Shown one piece after another: positions 12,841 through 27,000 of a stretch of DNA of 60,824 nucleotides; position 1 is the first letter of the stretch; the number at the start of each line of letters is the position of its first letter. Where the stretch lies: NCBI GenBank assembly GCA_002189035.1, contig NEEC01000226.1:1-60824 (forward strand), given 5' to 3'. The notes below the pieces were generated by a model that worked only from the letters and a program-made list of their open reading frames with translations, was not told where the DNA came from and did no database searches. Source of the DNA: Utricularia gibba. Its lineage: Eukaryota; Streptophyta; Magnoliopsida; Lamiales; Lentibulariaceae. The position numbers and the translations under genes are program-made.

Positions 12841-15800
12841 TCCGACGAACCGTTACAGCTCGTATTTTTGCCTGATAATAGCCCACACTTGTGCCACAAA
12901 GTGGCCACCACGTACGCGACAATGCGACTGAGGACACCGCAATCGACGCGAATGTCATTTCATGCATGCAAAACAAATGCATTTCATTCGACGATGTTAA
13001 ATTTCGGATTTCGAGGCGATCCGTTACAGTGCCTCAGGTGCGGTCCAACCCACACCTCATGATGGCCTCGTGCACTGCTTGGTATCTCGTCGATATCTTG
13101 CAAACCGTAGTGAGTCACGCTTTGCTTGATATAGCGTTACGAAGCTCGCTCCGAGCCGGTCGAATTTCGTGTTCAAAGTTTCTCCATCCGACGAACGTTA
13201 CAGCTCGTATTTTTGCCTGATAATAGCCCACACTTGTGCCACAAAGTGGCCACCACGTACGCGACAATGCGACTGAGGACACCGCAATCGACGCGAATGT
13301 CATTTCATGCATGCAAAACAAATGCATTTCATTCGACGATGTTAAATTTCGGATTTCGAGGCGATCCGTTACAGTGCCTCAGGTGCGGTCCAACCCACCT
13401 CATGATGGCCTCGTGCACTGCTTGGTATCTCGTCGATATCTTAAAACCGTAGTGAGTCACGCTTTGCTTGATATAGCGTTACGAAGCTCGCTCCAGCCGG
13501 TCGAATTTCGTGTTCAAAGTTTCTCCATCCGACGAACCGTTACAGCTCGTATTTTTGCCTGATAATAGCCACACTTGTGCCACAAAGTGGCCACCACGTA
13601 CGCGACAATGCGACTGAGGACACCGCAATCGACGCGAATGTCATTTCATGCATGCAAAAAAAATGCATTTCATTCGACGATGTTAAATTTCGGATTTCGA
13701 GGCGATCCGTTACAGTGCCTCGTGGTCCAACCCACACCTCATGATGGCCTCGTGCACTGTTTGGTATCTCGTCGATATCTTGCAAACCGTAGTGAGTCAC
13801 GCTTGCTTGATATAGCGTTTCGAAGCTCGCTCGAGCCGGTCGAATTTCGTGTTCAAAGTTTCTCCATCCGACGAACCGTTACAGCTCGTATTTTTGCCTG
13901 ATAATAGCCCACACTTGTGCCACAAAGTGGCCACCACGTACGCGACAATGCGACTGAGGACACCGCAATCGACGCGAATGTCATTTCATGCATGCAAAAC
14001 AAATGCATTTCATTGGACGATGTTAAATTTCGGATTTCGAGGCGATCCGTTACAGTGCCTCAGGTGCGGTCCAACCCACACCTCATGATGGCCTCGTGCA
14101 CTGCTTGGTATCTCGTCGATATCTTGCAAACCGTAGTGAGTCACGCTTTGCTTGATATAGCGTTACGAAGCTCGCTCCGAGCCGGTCGAATTTCGTGTTC
14201 AAAGTTTCTCCATCCGACGAACCGTTACAGCTCGTATTTTTGCCTGATAATAGCCCACACTTGTGCCACAAAGTGGCCACCACGTACGCGACAATGCGAC
14301 TGAGGACACCGCAATCGACGCGAATGTCATTTCATGCATGCAAAACAAATGCATTTCATTCGACGATGTTAAATTTCGGATTTCGAGGCGATCCGTTACA
14401 GTGCCTCAGGTGCGGTCCAACCCACACCTCATGATGGCCTCGTGCACTGCTTGGTATCTCGTCGATATCTTGCAAACCGTAGTGAGTCACGCTTTGCTTG
14501 ATATAGCGTTACGAAGCTCGCTCCGAGCCGGTCGAATTTCGTGTTCAAAGTTTCTCCATCCGACGAACCGTTACAGCTCGTATTTTTGCCTGATAATAGC
14601 CCACACTTGTGCCACAAAGTGGCCACCACGTACGCGACAATGCGACTGAGGACACCCAATCGACGCGAATGTCATTTCATGCATGCAAAACAAATGCATT
14701 TCATTGACGATGTTAAATTTCGGATTTCGAGGCGATCCGTTACAGTGCCTCAGGTGCGGTCCAACCCACACCTCATGATGGCCTCGTGCACTGCTTGGTA
14801 TCTCGTCGATATCTTACAAACCGTAGTGAGTCACGCTTTGCTTGATATAGCGTTACGAAGCTCGCTCCGAGCCGGTCGAATTTCGTGTTCAAGTTTCTCC
14901 ATCCGACGAACCGTTACAGCTCGTATTTTTGCCTGATAATAGCCCACACTTGTGCCCAAAGTGGCCACCACGTACGCGACAATGCGACTGAGGACACCGC
15001 AATCGACGCGAATGTCATTTCATGCATGCAAAACAAATGCATTTCATTCGACGATGTTAAATTTCGGATTTCGAGGCGATCCGTTACAGTGCCTCAGGTG
15101 CGGTCCAACCACACCTCATGATGGCCTCGTGCACTGTTTGGTATCTCGTCGATATCTTACAAACCGTAGTGAGTCACGCTTTGCTTGATATAGCGTTACG
15201 AAGCTCGCTCCGAGCCGGTCGAATTTCGTGTTCAAAGTTTCTCCATCCGACGAACCGTTACAGCTCGTATTTTTGCCTGATAATAGCCACACTTGTGCCA
15301 AAAAGTGGCCACCACGTACGCGACAATGCGACTGGACACCAATCGACGCGAATGTCATTTCATGCATGCAAAAATGCATTTCATTCGACGATGTTAAATT
15401 TCGGATTTCGAGGCGATCCGTTACAGTGCCTCGGGTGGTCCAACCCACACCTCATGATGGCTCGTGCACTGTTGGTATCTCGTCGATATCTTGCAAACCG
15501 TAGTGAGTCACGCTTTGCTTGATATAGCGTTTCGAAGCTCGCTCCGCCGGTCGAATTTCGTGTTTCAAAGTTTCTCATCCGACGAACCGTTACAGCTCGT
15601 ATTTTTGCCTGATAATAGCCCACACTTGTGCCACAAAGTGGCCACCAGTACGCGACAATGCGACTGAGGACACCGCAATCGACGCGAATGTCATTTCATG
15701 CATGCAAAACAAATGCATTTCATTGACGATGTTAAATTTCGGATTTCGAGGCGATCCGTTACAGTGCCTCAGGTGCGGTCCAACCCACACCTCATGATGG

Positions 15801-18800
15801 CCTCGTGCACTGCTTGGTATCTCGTCGATATCTTGCAAACCGTAGTGAGTCACGCTTTGCTTGATATAGCGTTACGAAGCTCGCTCCGAGCCGGTCGAAT
15901 TTCGTGTTCAAAGTTTCTCCATCCGACGAACCGTTACAGCTCGTATTTTTGCCTGATAATAGCCCACACTTGTGCCCAAAGTGGCACCACGTACGCGACA
16001 ATGCGACTGAGGACACCGCAATCGACGCGAATGTCATTTCATGCATGCAAAACAAATGCATTTCATTGGACGATGTTAAATTTCGGATTTCGAGGCGATC
16101 CGTTACAGTGCCTCAGGTGGTCCAACCCACACCTCATGATGGCTCGTGCACTGTTGGTATCTCGTCGATATCTTGCAAACCGTAGTGAGTCACGCTTTGC
16201 TTGATATAGCGTTACGAAGCTCGCTCCGAGCCGGTCGAATTTCGTGTTCAAAGTTTCTCCATCCGACGAACCGTTACAGCTCGTATTTTTGCCTGATAAT
16301 AGCCCACACTTGTGCCACAAAGTGGCCACCACGTACGCGACAATGCGACTGAGGACACCGCAATCGACGCGAATGTCATTTCATGCATGCAAAACAATGC
16401 ATTTCATTCGACGATGTTAAATTTCGGATTTCGAGGCGATCCGTTACAGTGCCTCAGGTGGTCCAACCCACACCTCATGATGGCCTCGTGCACCTTGGTA
16501 TCTCGTCGATATCTTGCAAACCGTAGTGAGTCACGCTTTGCTTGATAGCGTTACGAAGCTCGCTCCGAGCCGGTCGAATTTCGTGTTCAAGTTTCTCCAT
16601 CCGACGAACCGTTACAGCTCGTATTTTTGCCTGATAATAGCCCACACTTGTGCCACAAAGTGGCCACACGTACGCGACAATGCGACTGAGGACACCGCAA
16701 TCGACGCGAATGTCATTTCATGCATGCAAAACAAATGCATTTCATTGGACGATGTTAAATTTCGGATTTCGAGGCGATCCGTTACAGTGCTCAGGTGCGG
16801 TCCAACCACACCTCATGATGGCCTCGTGCACTGCTTGGTATCTCGTCGATATCTTGCAAACCGTAGTGAGTCACGCTTTGCTTGATATAGCGTTACGAAG
16901 CTCGCTCCGAGCCGGTCGAATTTCGTGTTCAAAGTTTCTCCATCCGACGAACCGTTACAGCTCGTATTTTTGCCTGATAATAGCCCACACTTGTGCCACA
17001 AAGTGGCCACCACGTACGCGACAATGCGACTGAGGACACCGCAATCGACGCGAATGTCATTTCATGCATGCAAAACAAATGCATTTCATTCGACGATGTT
17101 AAATTTCGGATTTCGAGGCGATCCGTTACAGTGCCTCAGGTGCGGTCCAACCACCTCATGATGGCCTCGTGCACTGCTTGGTATCTCGTCGATATCTTGC
17201 AAACTAGTGAGTCACGCTTTGCTTGATATAGCGTTACGAAGCTCGCTCCGAGCCGGTCGAATTTCGTGTTCAAAGTTTCTCCATCCGACGAACCGTTACA
17301 GCTCGTATTTTTGCCTGATAATAGCCCACACTTGTGCCACAAAGTGGCCACCACGTACGCGACAATGCGACTGAGGACACCGCAATCGACGCGAATGTCA
17401 TTTCATGCATGCAAAACAAATGCATTTCATTCGACGATGTTAAATTTCGGATTTCGAGGCGATCCGTTACAGTGCCTCAGGTGCGGTCCAACCCACACCT
17501 CATGATGGCCTCGTGCACTGTTGGTATCTCGTCGATATCTTACAAACCGTAGTGAGTCACGCTTTGCTTGATATAGCGTTACGAAGCTCGCTCCGAGCCG
17601 GTCGAATTTCGTGTTCAAAGTTTCTCCATCCGACGAACCGTTACAGCTCGTATTTTTGCCTGATAATAGCCCACACTTGTGCCACAAAGTGGCCACCACG
17701 TACGCGACAATGCGACTGAGGACACCGCAATCGACGCGAATGTCATTTCATGCATGCAAAAAATGCATTTCATTCGACGATGTTAAATTTCGGATTTCGA
17801 GGCGATCCGTTACAGTGCCTCAAACCCACACCTCATGATGGCCTCGTGCACTGTTGGTATCTCGTCGATATCTTGCAAACCGTAGTGAGTCACGCTTTGC
17901 TTGATATAGCGTTACGAAGCTCGCTCCGAGCCGTCGAATTTCGTGTTCAAAGTTTCTCATCCGACGAACCGTTACAGCTCGTATTTTTGCCTGATAATAG
18001 CCCACACTTGTGCCACAAGTGGCCACCACGTACGCGACAATGCGACTGAGGACACCGCAATCGACGCGAATGTCATTTCATGCATGCAAAACAATGCATT
18101 TCATTCGACGATGTTAAATTTCGGATTTCGAGGCGATCCGTTACAGTGCCTCAGGTGTCCAACCCACACCTCATGATGGCCTCGTGCACTGTTGGTATCT
18201 CGTCGATATCTTGCAAACCGTAGTGAGTCACGCTTTGCTTGATATAGCGTTTCGAAGCTCGCTCCGAGCCGGTCGAATTTCGTGTTCAAAGTTTCTCCAT
18301 CCGACGAACCGTTACAGCTCGTATTTTTGCCTGATAATAGCCCACACTTGTGCCACAAAGTGGCCACCACGTACGCGACAATGCGACTGAGGACACCGCA
18401 ATCGACGCGAATGTCATTTCATGCATGCAAAACAAATGCATTTCATTCGACGATGTTAAATTTCGGATTTCGAGGCGATCCGTTACAGTGCCTCAGGTGC
18501 GGTCCAACCCACACCTCATGATGGCCTCGTGCACTGCTTGGTATCTCGTCGATATCTTGCAAACCGTAGTGAGTCACGCTTTGCTTGATATAGCGTTACG
18601 AAGCTCGCTCCGAGCCGGTCGAATTTCGTGTTCAAAGTTTCTCCATCCGACGAACCGTTACAGCTCGTTTTTTGCCTGATAATAGCCCACACTTGTGCCA
18701 CAAAGTGGCCACCACGTACGCGACAATGCGACTGAGGACACCGCAATCGACGCGAATGTCATTTCATGCATGCAAAATGCATTTCATTCGACGATGTTAA

Positions 18801-18930
18801 ATTTCGGATTTCGAGGCGATCCGTTACAGTGCCTCAGGTGGTCCAACCCACACCTCATGATGGCCTCGTGCACTGCTTGGTATCTCGTCGATATCTTGCA
18901 AAACCGTAGTGAGTCACGCTTTGCTTGATA
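12841..18930. repeat. Mixed monomers with frequent small deletions
   Basis: Units are 330-346 bp. Variant states (cattggacg, ttacaaacc, gcgtttcg, cactgttggt, caccttggt) occur in changing combinations with no period I can see. The stretch 15290-15570 is notably lossy (gactggacacc, gcaaaaatgc, atggctcgtg, ctccgccgg). Confidence 0.85.
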
Positions 18931-20160
18931 TAGCGTTACGAAGCTCGCTCCGAGCCGGTCGAATTTCGTGTTCAAAGTTTCTCCATCCGACGAACCGTTA
19001 CAGCTCGTATTTTTGCCTGATAATAGCCCACACTTGTGCCACAAAGTGGCCACCACGTACGCGACAATGCGACTGAGGACACCGCAATCGACGCGAATGT
19101 CATTTCATGCATGCAAAACAAATGCATTTCATTCGACGATGTTAAATTTCGGATTTCGAGGCGATCCGTTACAGTGCCTCAGGTGCGGTCCAACCCACAC
19201 CTCATGATGGCCTCGTGCACCTTGGTATCTCGTCGATATCTTGCAAACCGTAGTGAGTCACGCTTTGCTTGATATAGCGTTACGAAGCTCGCTCCGAGCC
19301 GGTCGAATTTCGTGTTCAAAGTTTCTCCATCCGACGAACCGTTACAGCTCGTATTTTTGCCTGATAATAGCCCACACTTGTGCCACAAAGTGGCCACCAC
19401 GTACGCGACAATGCGACTGAGGACACCGCAATCGACGCGAATGTCATTTCATGCATGCAAAACAAATGCATTTCATTGGACGATGTTAAATTTCGGATTT
19501 CGAGGCGATCCGTTACAGTGCCTCAGGTGCGGTCCAACCCACACCTCATGATGGCCTCGTGCACTGCTTGGTATCTCGTCGATATCTTGCAAACCGTAGT
19601 GAGTCACGCTTTGCTTGATATAGCGTTACGAAGCTCGCTCCGAGCCGGTCGAATTTCGTGTTCAAAGTTTCTCCATCCGACGAACCGTTACAGCTCGTAT
19701 TTTTGCCTGATAATAGCCCACACTTGTCCCACAAAGTGGCCACCACGTACGCGACAATGCGACTGAGGACACCGCAATCGACGCGAATGTCATTTCATGC
19801 ATGCAAAACAAATGCATTTCATTGGACGATGTTAAATTTCGGATTTCGAGGCGATCCGTTACAGTGCCTCAGGTGCGGTCCAACCCACACCTCATGATGG
19901 CCTCGTGCACTGCTTGGTATCTCGTCGATATCTTGCAAACCGTAGTGAGTCACGCTTTGCTTGATATAGCGTTACGAAGCTCGCTCCGAGCCGGTCGAAT
20001 TTCGTGTTCAAAGTTTCTCCATCCGACGAACCGTTACAGCTCGTATTTTTGCCTGATAATAGCCCACACTTGTGCCACAAAGTGGCCACCACGTACGCGA
20101 CAATGCGACTGAGGACACCGCAATCGACGCGAATGTCATTTCATGCATGCAAAACAAATG
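18931..20160. repeat. Near-identical run of 344-346 bp monomers
   Basis: Unit starts at 19081, 19425, 19771 and 20117 are 344, 346 and 346 apart. Two neighbouring units share the cattGgacg variant, and one carries acttgtCccac, a combination also found at 10868-11213. That suggests the two distant blocks share a recent common source. Confidence 0.75.
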
Positions 20161-20382
20161 CATTTCATTGACGATGTTAAATTTCGGATTTCGAGGCGAT
20201 CCGTTACAGTGCCTCAAACCGTAGTGAGTCACGCTTGCTTGATATAGCATTTCGAAGCTCGCTCCGAGCCGGTCGAATTTCGTGTTCAAAGTTTTCCATC
20301 CGACGAACCGTTACAGCTCGTATTTTTGCCTGATAATAGCCCACACTTGTGCCACAAAGTGGCCACCACGTACGCGACAATG
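20117..20382. repeat. Truncated monomer with a 66-bp microhomology deletion
   Basis: At 20211-20220 the unit reads gcctca joined directly to aaccgtag, skipping the 66 bases that normally lie between (from ggtgcgg to cttgca). Both deletion edges carry CA, so a 2-base microhomology or slipped-strand event is sufficient. Downstream features (gcatttcg, gttttccatcc) place the unit in the B-type subgroup. Confidence 0.85.
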
Positions 20383-21388
20383 CGACTGAGGACACCGCAA
20401 TCGACGCGAATGTCATTTCATGCATGCAAAACAAATGCATTTCATTCGACGATGTTAAATTTCGGATTTCGAGGCGATCCGTTACAGTGCCTCAGGTTGG
20501 TCCAACCCACACCTCATGATGGCCTCGTGCATTGGTATCTCGTCGATATCAAAACCGTAGTGAGTCACGCTTTGCTTGATATAGCGTTACGAAGCTCGCT
20601 CCGAGCCGGTCGAATTTCGTGTTCAAAGTTTCTCCATCCGACGAACCGTTACAGCTCGTATTTTTGCCTGATAATAGCCCACACTTGTGCCACAAAGTGG
20701 CCACCACGTACGCGACAATGCGACTGAGGACACCGACGCGAATGTCATTTCATGCATGCAAAACAAATGCATTTCATCGACGATGTTAAATTTCGGATTT
20801 CGAGGCGATCCGTTACAGTGCCTCGTGGTCAACCCACACCTCATGATGGCCTCGTGCACTGCTTGGTCTCGTCGATATCTTGCAAACCGTAGTGAGTCAC
20901 GCTTTGCTTGATATAGCGTTACGAAGCTCGCTCCCGGTCGAATTTCGTGTTCAAAGTTTCTCCATCCGACGAACCGTTACAGCTCGTATTTTTGCCTGAT
21001 AATAGCCCACACTTGTGCCACAAAGTGGCCACCACGTACGCGACAATGCGACTGAGGACACCGCAATCGACGCGAATGTCATTTCATGCATGAATGCATT
21101 TCATTCGACGATGTTAAATTTCGGATTTCGAGGCGATCCGTTACAGTGCCTCAGGTGTCCAACCCACACCTCATGATGGCCTCGTGCATTGGTATCTCGT
21201 CGATATCTTGCAAACCGTAGTGAGTCACGCTTTGCTTGATATAGCGTTCGAAGCTCGCTCCGAGCCGGTCGAATTTCGTGTTCAAAGTTTCTCCATCCGA
21301 CGAACCGTTACAGCTCGTATTTTTGCCTGATAATAGCCCACACTTGTGCCACAAAGTGGCCACCACGTACGCGAATGCGACTGAGGAC

Positions 21389-23050
21389 ACCGCAATCGAC
21401 GCGAATGTCATTTCATGCATGCAAAACAAATGCATTTCATTCGACGATGTTAAATTTCGGATTTCGAGGCGATCCGTTACAGTGCCTCGGGTGTGGTCCA
21501 ACCACACCTCATGATGGCCTCGTGCACTTTGGTATCTCGTCGATATCTTGAGTGTGCTTGATATAGCTCGAAGCTCGCTCCGAGCCGGTCGAATTTCGTG
21601 TTCAAAGTTTCCATCCGACGAACCGTTACAGCTCGTATTTTTGCCTGATAATAGCCCACACTTGTGCCACAAAGTGGCCACCACGTACGCGACAATGCGA
21701 CTGAGGACACCGCAATCGACGCGAATGTCATTTCATGCATGCAAAACAAATGCATTTCATTCGACGATGTTAAATTTCGGATTTCGAGGCGATCCGTTAC
21801 AGTGCCTCAGTCCAACCCACACCTCATGATGGCCTCGTGCACTGCTTGGTATCTCGTCGATATCTTCAAACCGTAGTGAGTCACGCTTTGCTTGATATAG
21901 CGTTCGAAGCTCGCTCCGAGCCGGTCGAATTTCGTGTTCAAAGTTTCTCCATCCGACGAACCGTTACAGCTCGTATTTTTGCCTGATAATAGCCCACACT
22001 TGTGCACAAAGTGGCCACCACGTACGCGACAATGCGACTGAGGACACCGCAATCGACGCGAATGTCATTTCATGCATGCAAAACAAATGCATTTCATTCG
22101 ACGATGTTAAATTTCGGATTTCGAGGCGATCCGTTACAGTGCCTCGGTCCAACACACCTCATGATGGCCTCGTGCATTTTGGTATCTCGTCGATATCTTG
22201 CAAACCGTAGTGAGTCACGCTTTGCTTGATATAGCGTTTCGAAGCTCGCTCCGAGCCGGTCGAATTTCGTGTTCAAAGTTTCCATCCGACGAACCGTTAC
22301 AGCTCGTATTTTTGCCTGATAATAGCCCACACTTGTGCCACAAAGTGGCCACCACGTACGCGACAATGCGACTGAGGACACCGCAATCGACGCGAATGTC
22401 ATTTCATGCATGCAAAACAAATGCATTTCATTTGACGATGTTAAATTTCGGATTTCGAGGCGATCCGTTACAGTGCCTCAGGTTGGTCCAACCCACACCT
22501 CATGATGGCCTCGTGCACTGCTTGGTATCTCGTCGATATCTTGCAAACCGTAGTGAGTCACGCTTTGCTTGATATAGCGTTACGAAGCTCGCTCCGAGCC
22601 GGTCGAATTTCGTGTTCAAAGTTTCTCCATCCGACGAACCGTTACAGCTCGTATTTTTGCCTGATAAAGCCCCACTTGTGCCACAAAGTGGCCACCACGT
22701 ACGCGACAATGCGACTGAGGACACCGCAATCGACGCGAATGTCATTTCATGCATGCAAAACAAATGCATTTCATTCGACGATGTTAAATTTCGGATTTCG
22801 AGGCGATCCGTTACAGTGCCTCGTCCAACACACCTCATGATGGCCTCGTGCATTGGTATCTCGTCGATATCTTGCAAACCGTAGTGAGTCACGCTTTGCT
22901 TGATATAGCGTTTCGAAGCTCGCTCCGAGCCGGTCGAATTTCGTGTTCAAAGTTTCCATCCGACGAACCGTTACAGCTCGTATTTTTGCCTGATAATAGC
23001 CCACACTTGTGCCACAAGTGGCCACCACGTACGCGACAATGCGACTGAGG
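21389..23050. repeat. B-A-B-A-B run of the dimeric repeat
   Basis: Unit starts at 21389 (B, 320 bp), 21709 (A, 337), 22046 (B, 334), 22380 (A, 343) and 22723 (B, about 328) alternate short and long. The B units carry gtttccatcc and degraded caggtgcggtcc segments; the A units carry tttctccatcc and actgcttggt. Sharing of several linked variants every second unit is the signature of a dimer copied as a block. Confidence 0.8.
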
Positions 23051-23885
23051 CAATCGACGCGAATGTCATTTCATGCATGCAAAACAAATGCATTTCATTG
23101 GACGATGTTAAATTTCGGATTTCGAGGCGATCCGTTACAGTGCCTCCGGTCCAACCCACACCTCATGATGGCCTCGTGCATTGGTATCTCGTCGATATCT
23201 TAAAACCGTAGTGAGTCACGCTTTGCTTGATATAGCGTTCGAAGCTCGCTCCGAGCCGGTCGAATTTCGTGTTCAAAGTTTCTCCATCCGACGAACCGTT
23301 ACAGCTCGTATTTTTGCCTGATAATAGCCCACACTTGTGCCACAAAGTGGCCACCACGTACGCGACAATGCGACTGAGGACACCGCAATCGACGCGAATG
23401 TCATTTCATGCATGCAAAACAAATGCATTTCATTCGACGATGTTAAATTTCGGATTTCGAGGCGATCCGTTACAGTGCCTCGGGTGTGGTCCAACCCACA
23501 CCTCATGATGGCCTCGTGCATGGTATCTCGTCGATATCTTGAAAACCGTAGTGAGTCACGCTTGCTTGATATAGCGTTTCGAAGCTCGCTCCGAGCCGGT
23601 CGAATTTCGTGTTCAAAGTTTCGCATCCGACGAACCGTTACAGCTCGTATTTTTGCCTGATAATAGCCACACTTGTGCACAAAGTGGCCACCACGTACGC
23701 GACAATGCGACTGAGGACACCGCAATCGACCGAATGTCATTTCATGCATGCAAAACAAATGCATTTCATTGGACGATGTTAAATTTCGGATTTCGAGGCG
23801 ATCCGTTACAGTCCAACCCACACCTCATGATGGCCTCGTGCATTGGTATCTCGTCGATATCTTGCAAACCGTAGTGAGTCACGCT

Positions 23886-24020
23886 TTGCTTGATATAAAA
23901 AATTTCGTGTTCAAAGTTTCTCCATCCGACGAACCGTTACAGCTCGTATTTTTGCCTGATAATAGCCCACACTTGTCACAAAGTGGACGCGACAATGCGA
24001 CTGAGGGACGCGAATGTCAT
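23886..24020. repeat. Eroded monomer lacking the hairpin region
   Basis: At 23891-23905 tgatata runs through an A-tract straight into aatttcgtgttc, removing the gcgttacgaagctcg hairpin and the gagccggtcg segment, about 28 bases. Further on, cttgtcacaaagtgg is joined to acgcgac and gaggg to acgcgaatg (23976-24014). The order of the remaining pieces is unchanged. Confidence 0.75.
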
Positions 24021-27000
24021 TTCATGCATGCAAAACAATGCATTTCATTCGACGATGTTAAATTTCGGATTTCGAGGCGATCCGTTACAGTGCCTCCAAC
24101 CCACACCTCATGATGGCCTCGTGCATATCTCGTCGATATCTTGCAAACCGTAGTGAGTCACGCTTGCTTGATATAGCGTTCGAAGCTCGCTCCGAGCCGG
24201 TCGAATTTCTTCAAAGTTTCTCCATCCGACGAACCGTTACAGCTCGTATTTTTGCCTGATAATAGCCCACACTTGTGCCACAAAGTGGCCACCACGTACG
24301 CGACAATGCGACTGAGGACACCGCAATCGACGCGAATGTCATTTCATGCATGCAAAACAAATGCATTTCATTGGACGATGTTAAATTTCGGATTTCGAGG
24401 CGATCCGTTACAGTGCCTCCGGTCCAACCCACACCTCATGATGGCCTCGTGCACTGCTTGGTATCTCGTCGATATCTTGCAAACCGTAGTGAGTCACGCT
24501 TTGCTTGATATAGCGTTACGAAGCTCGCTCCGAGCCGTCGAATTTCGTGTTCAAAGTTTCTCCATCCGACGAACCGTTACAGCTCGTTTTTGCCTGATAA
24601 TAGCCCACACTTGTGCCACAAAGTGGCCACCACGTACGCGACAATGCGACTGAGGAACCGCAATCGACGCGAATGTCATTTCATGCATGCAAATGCATTT
24701 CATTCGACGATGTTAAATTTCGGATTTCGAGGCGATCCGTTACAGTGCCTCCGTCCAACCACACCTCATGATGGCCTCGTGCAGTATCTCGTCGATATCT
24801 TGTGAGTCACGCTTTGCTTGATATAGCCGAAGCTCGCTCCGAGCGGTCGAATTTCGTGTTCAAAGTTTCCATCCGACGAACCGTTACAGCTCGTATTTTT
24901 GCCTGATAATAGCCCACACTTGTGCCACAAAGTGGCCACCACGTACGCGACAATGCGACTGAGGACACCGCAATCGACGCGAATGTCATTTCATGCATGC
25001 AAAACAAATGCATTTCATTCGATGTTAAATTTCGGATTTCGAGGCGATCCGTTACAGTGCCTCAGGGTCCAACCCACACCTCATGATGGCCTCGTGCATT
25101 GGTATCTCGTCGATATCAAACCGTAGTGAGTCACGCTTTGCTTGATATAGCGTTCGAAGCTCGCTCCGAGCCGGTCGAATTTCGTGTTCAAAGTTTCTCC
25201 ATCCGACGAACCGTTACAGCTCGTATTTTTGCCTGATAATAGCCCACACTTGTGCCACAAAGTGGCCACCACGTACGCGACAATGCGACTGAGGACACCG
25301 CAATCGACGCGAATGTCATTTCATGCATGCAAAACAAATGCATTTCATTCGACGATGTTAAATTTCGGATTTCGAGGCGATCCGTTACAGTGGGTGTGGT
25401 CCAACACACCTCATGATGCCTCGTGCAGTATCTCGTCGATATCTTGAAAACCGTAGTGAGTCACTTGCTTGATATAGCGTTCGAAGCTCGCTCCGATCGA
25501 ATTTCGTGTTCAAAGTTTCCATCCGACGAACCGTTACAGCTCGTATTTTTGCCTGATAATAGCCCACACTTGTGCCACGCCACCACGTAGACAATGCGAC
25601 TGAGGACACCACAATCGACGCGAATGTCATTTCATGCATGCAAAACAAATGCATTTCATTGGACGATGTTAAATTTCGGATTTCGAGGCGATCCGTTACA
25701 GTGCCTCAGGCGGTCCAACCCACACCTCATGATGGCCTCGTGCACTGCTTGGTATCTCGTCGATATCTTACAAACCGTAGTGAGTCACGCTTTGCTTGAT
25801 ATAGCGTTACGAAGCTCGCTCCGAGCCGGTCGAATTTCGTGTTCAAAGTTTCTCCATCCGACGACCGTTACAGCTCGTATTTTTGCCTGATAATAGCCCA
25901 CACTTGTGCCACAAAGTGGCCACCACGTACGCGACAATGCGACTGAGGACACCGCAATCGACGCGAATGTCATTTCATGCATGCAAAACAAATGCATTTC
26001 ATTCGACGATGTTAAATTTCGGATTTCGAGGCGATCCGTTACAGTGCTCGGTCCAACACACCTCATGATGCCTCGTGCATCTCGTCGATATCTTGAAACC
26101 GTAGTGAGTCACGCTTGCTTGATATAGCGTTTCGAAGCTCGCTCCGAGCCGGTCGAATTTCGTGTTCAAAGTTTCCATCCGACGAACCGTTACAGCTCGT
26201 ATTTTTGCCTGATAATAGCCCACACTTGTGCCACAAAGTGGCCACCACGTACGCGACAATGCGACTGAGGCAATCGACGCGAATGTCATTTCATGCATGC
26301 AAAACAAATGCATTTCATTCGACGATGTTAAATTTCGGATTTCGAGGCGATCCGTTACAGTGCCTCAGGGGTCCAACCCACACCTCATGATGGCCTCGTG
26401 CACTGCTTGGTATCTCGTCGATATCTTCAAACCGTAGTGAGTCACGCTTTGCTTGATATAGCGTTACGAAGCTCGCTCCGAGCCGGTCGAATTTCGTGTT
26501 CAAAGTTTCTCATCCGACGAACCGTTACAGCTCGTATTTTTGCCTGATAATAGCCCACACTTGTGCCACAAAGTGGCCACCACGTACGCGACAATGCGAC
26601 TGAGGACACCGCAATCGACGCGAATGTCATTTCATGCATGCAAAACAAATGCATTTCATTCGACGATGTTAAATTTCGGATTTCGAGGCGATCCGTTACA
26701 GTGCCTCGGTGGTCCAACCCACACCTCATGATGGCCTCGTGCATATCTCGTCGATATCTTGCAAACCGTAGTGAGTCACGCTTTGCTTGATATAGCGTTC
26801 GAAGCTCGCTCCGAGCCGGTCGAATTTCGTGTTCAAAGTTTCTCCATCCGACGAACCGTTACAGCTCGTATTTTTGCCTGATAATAGCCCACACTTGTGC
26901 CACAAAGTGGCCACCACGTACGCGACAATGCGACTGAGGACACCGCAATCGACGCGAATGTCATTTCATGCATGCAAAACAAATGCATTTCATTCGACGA

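Noticed and set aside
1-20160. Regular higher-order repeat in the first 20 kb
   Set aside because: The gcgtttcg units fall at irregular intervals (for example near 1575, 5253, 5941, 6283, 7312, 9018, 10045, 10722), so I found no fixed multi-monomer period there.
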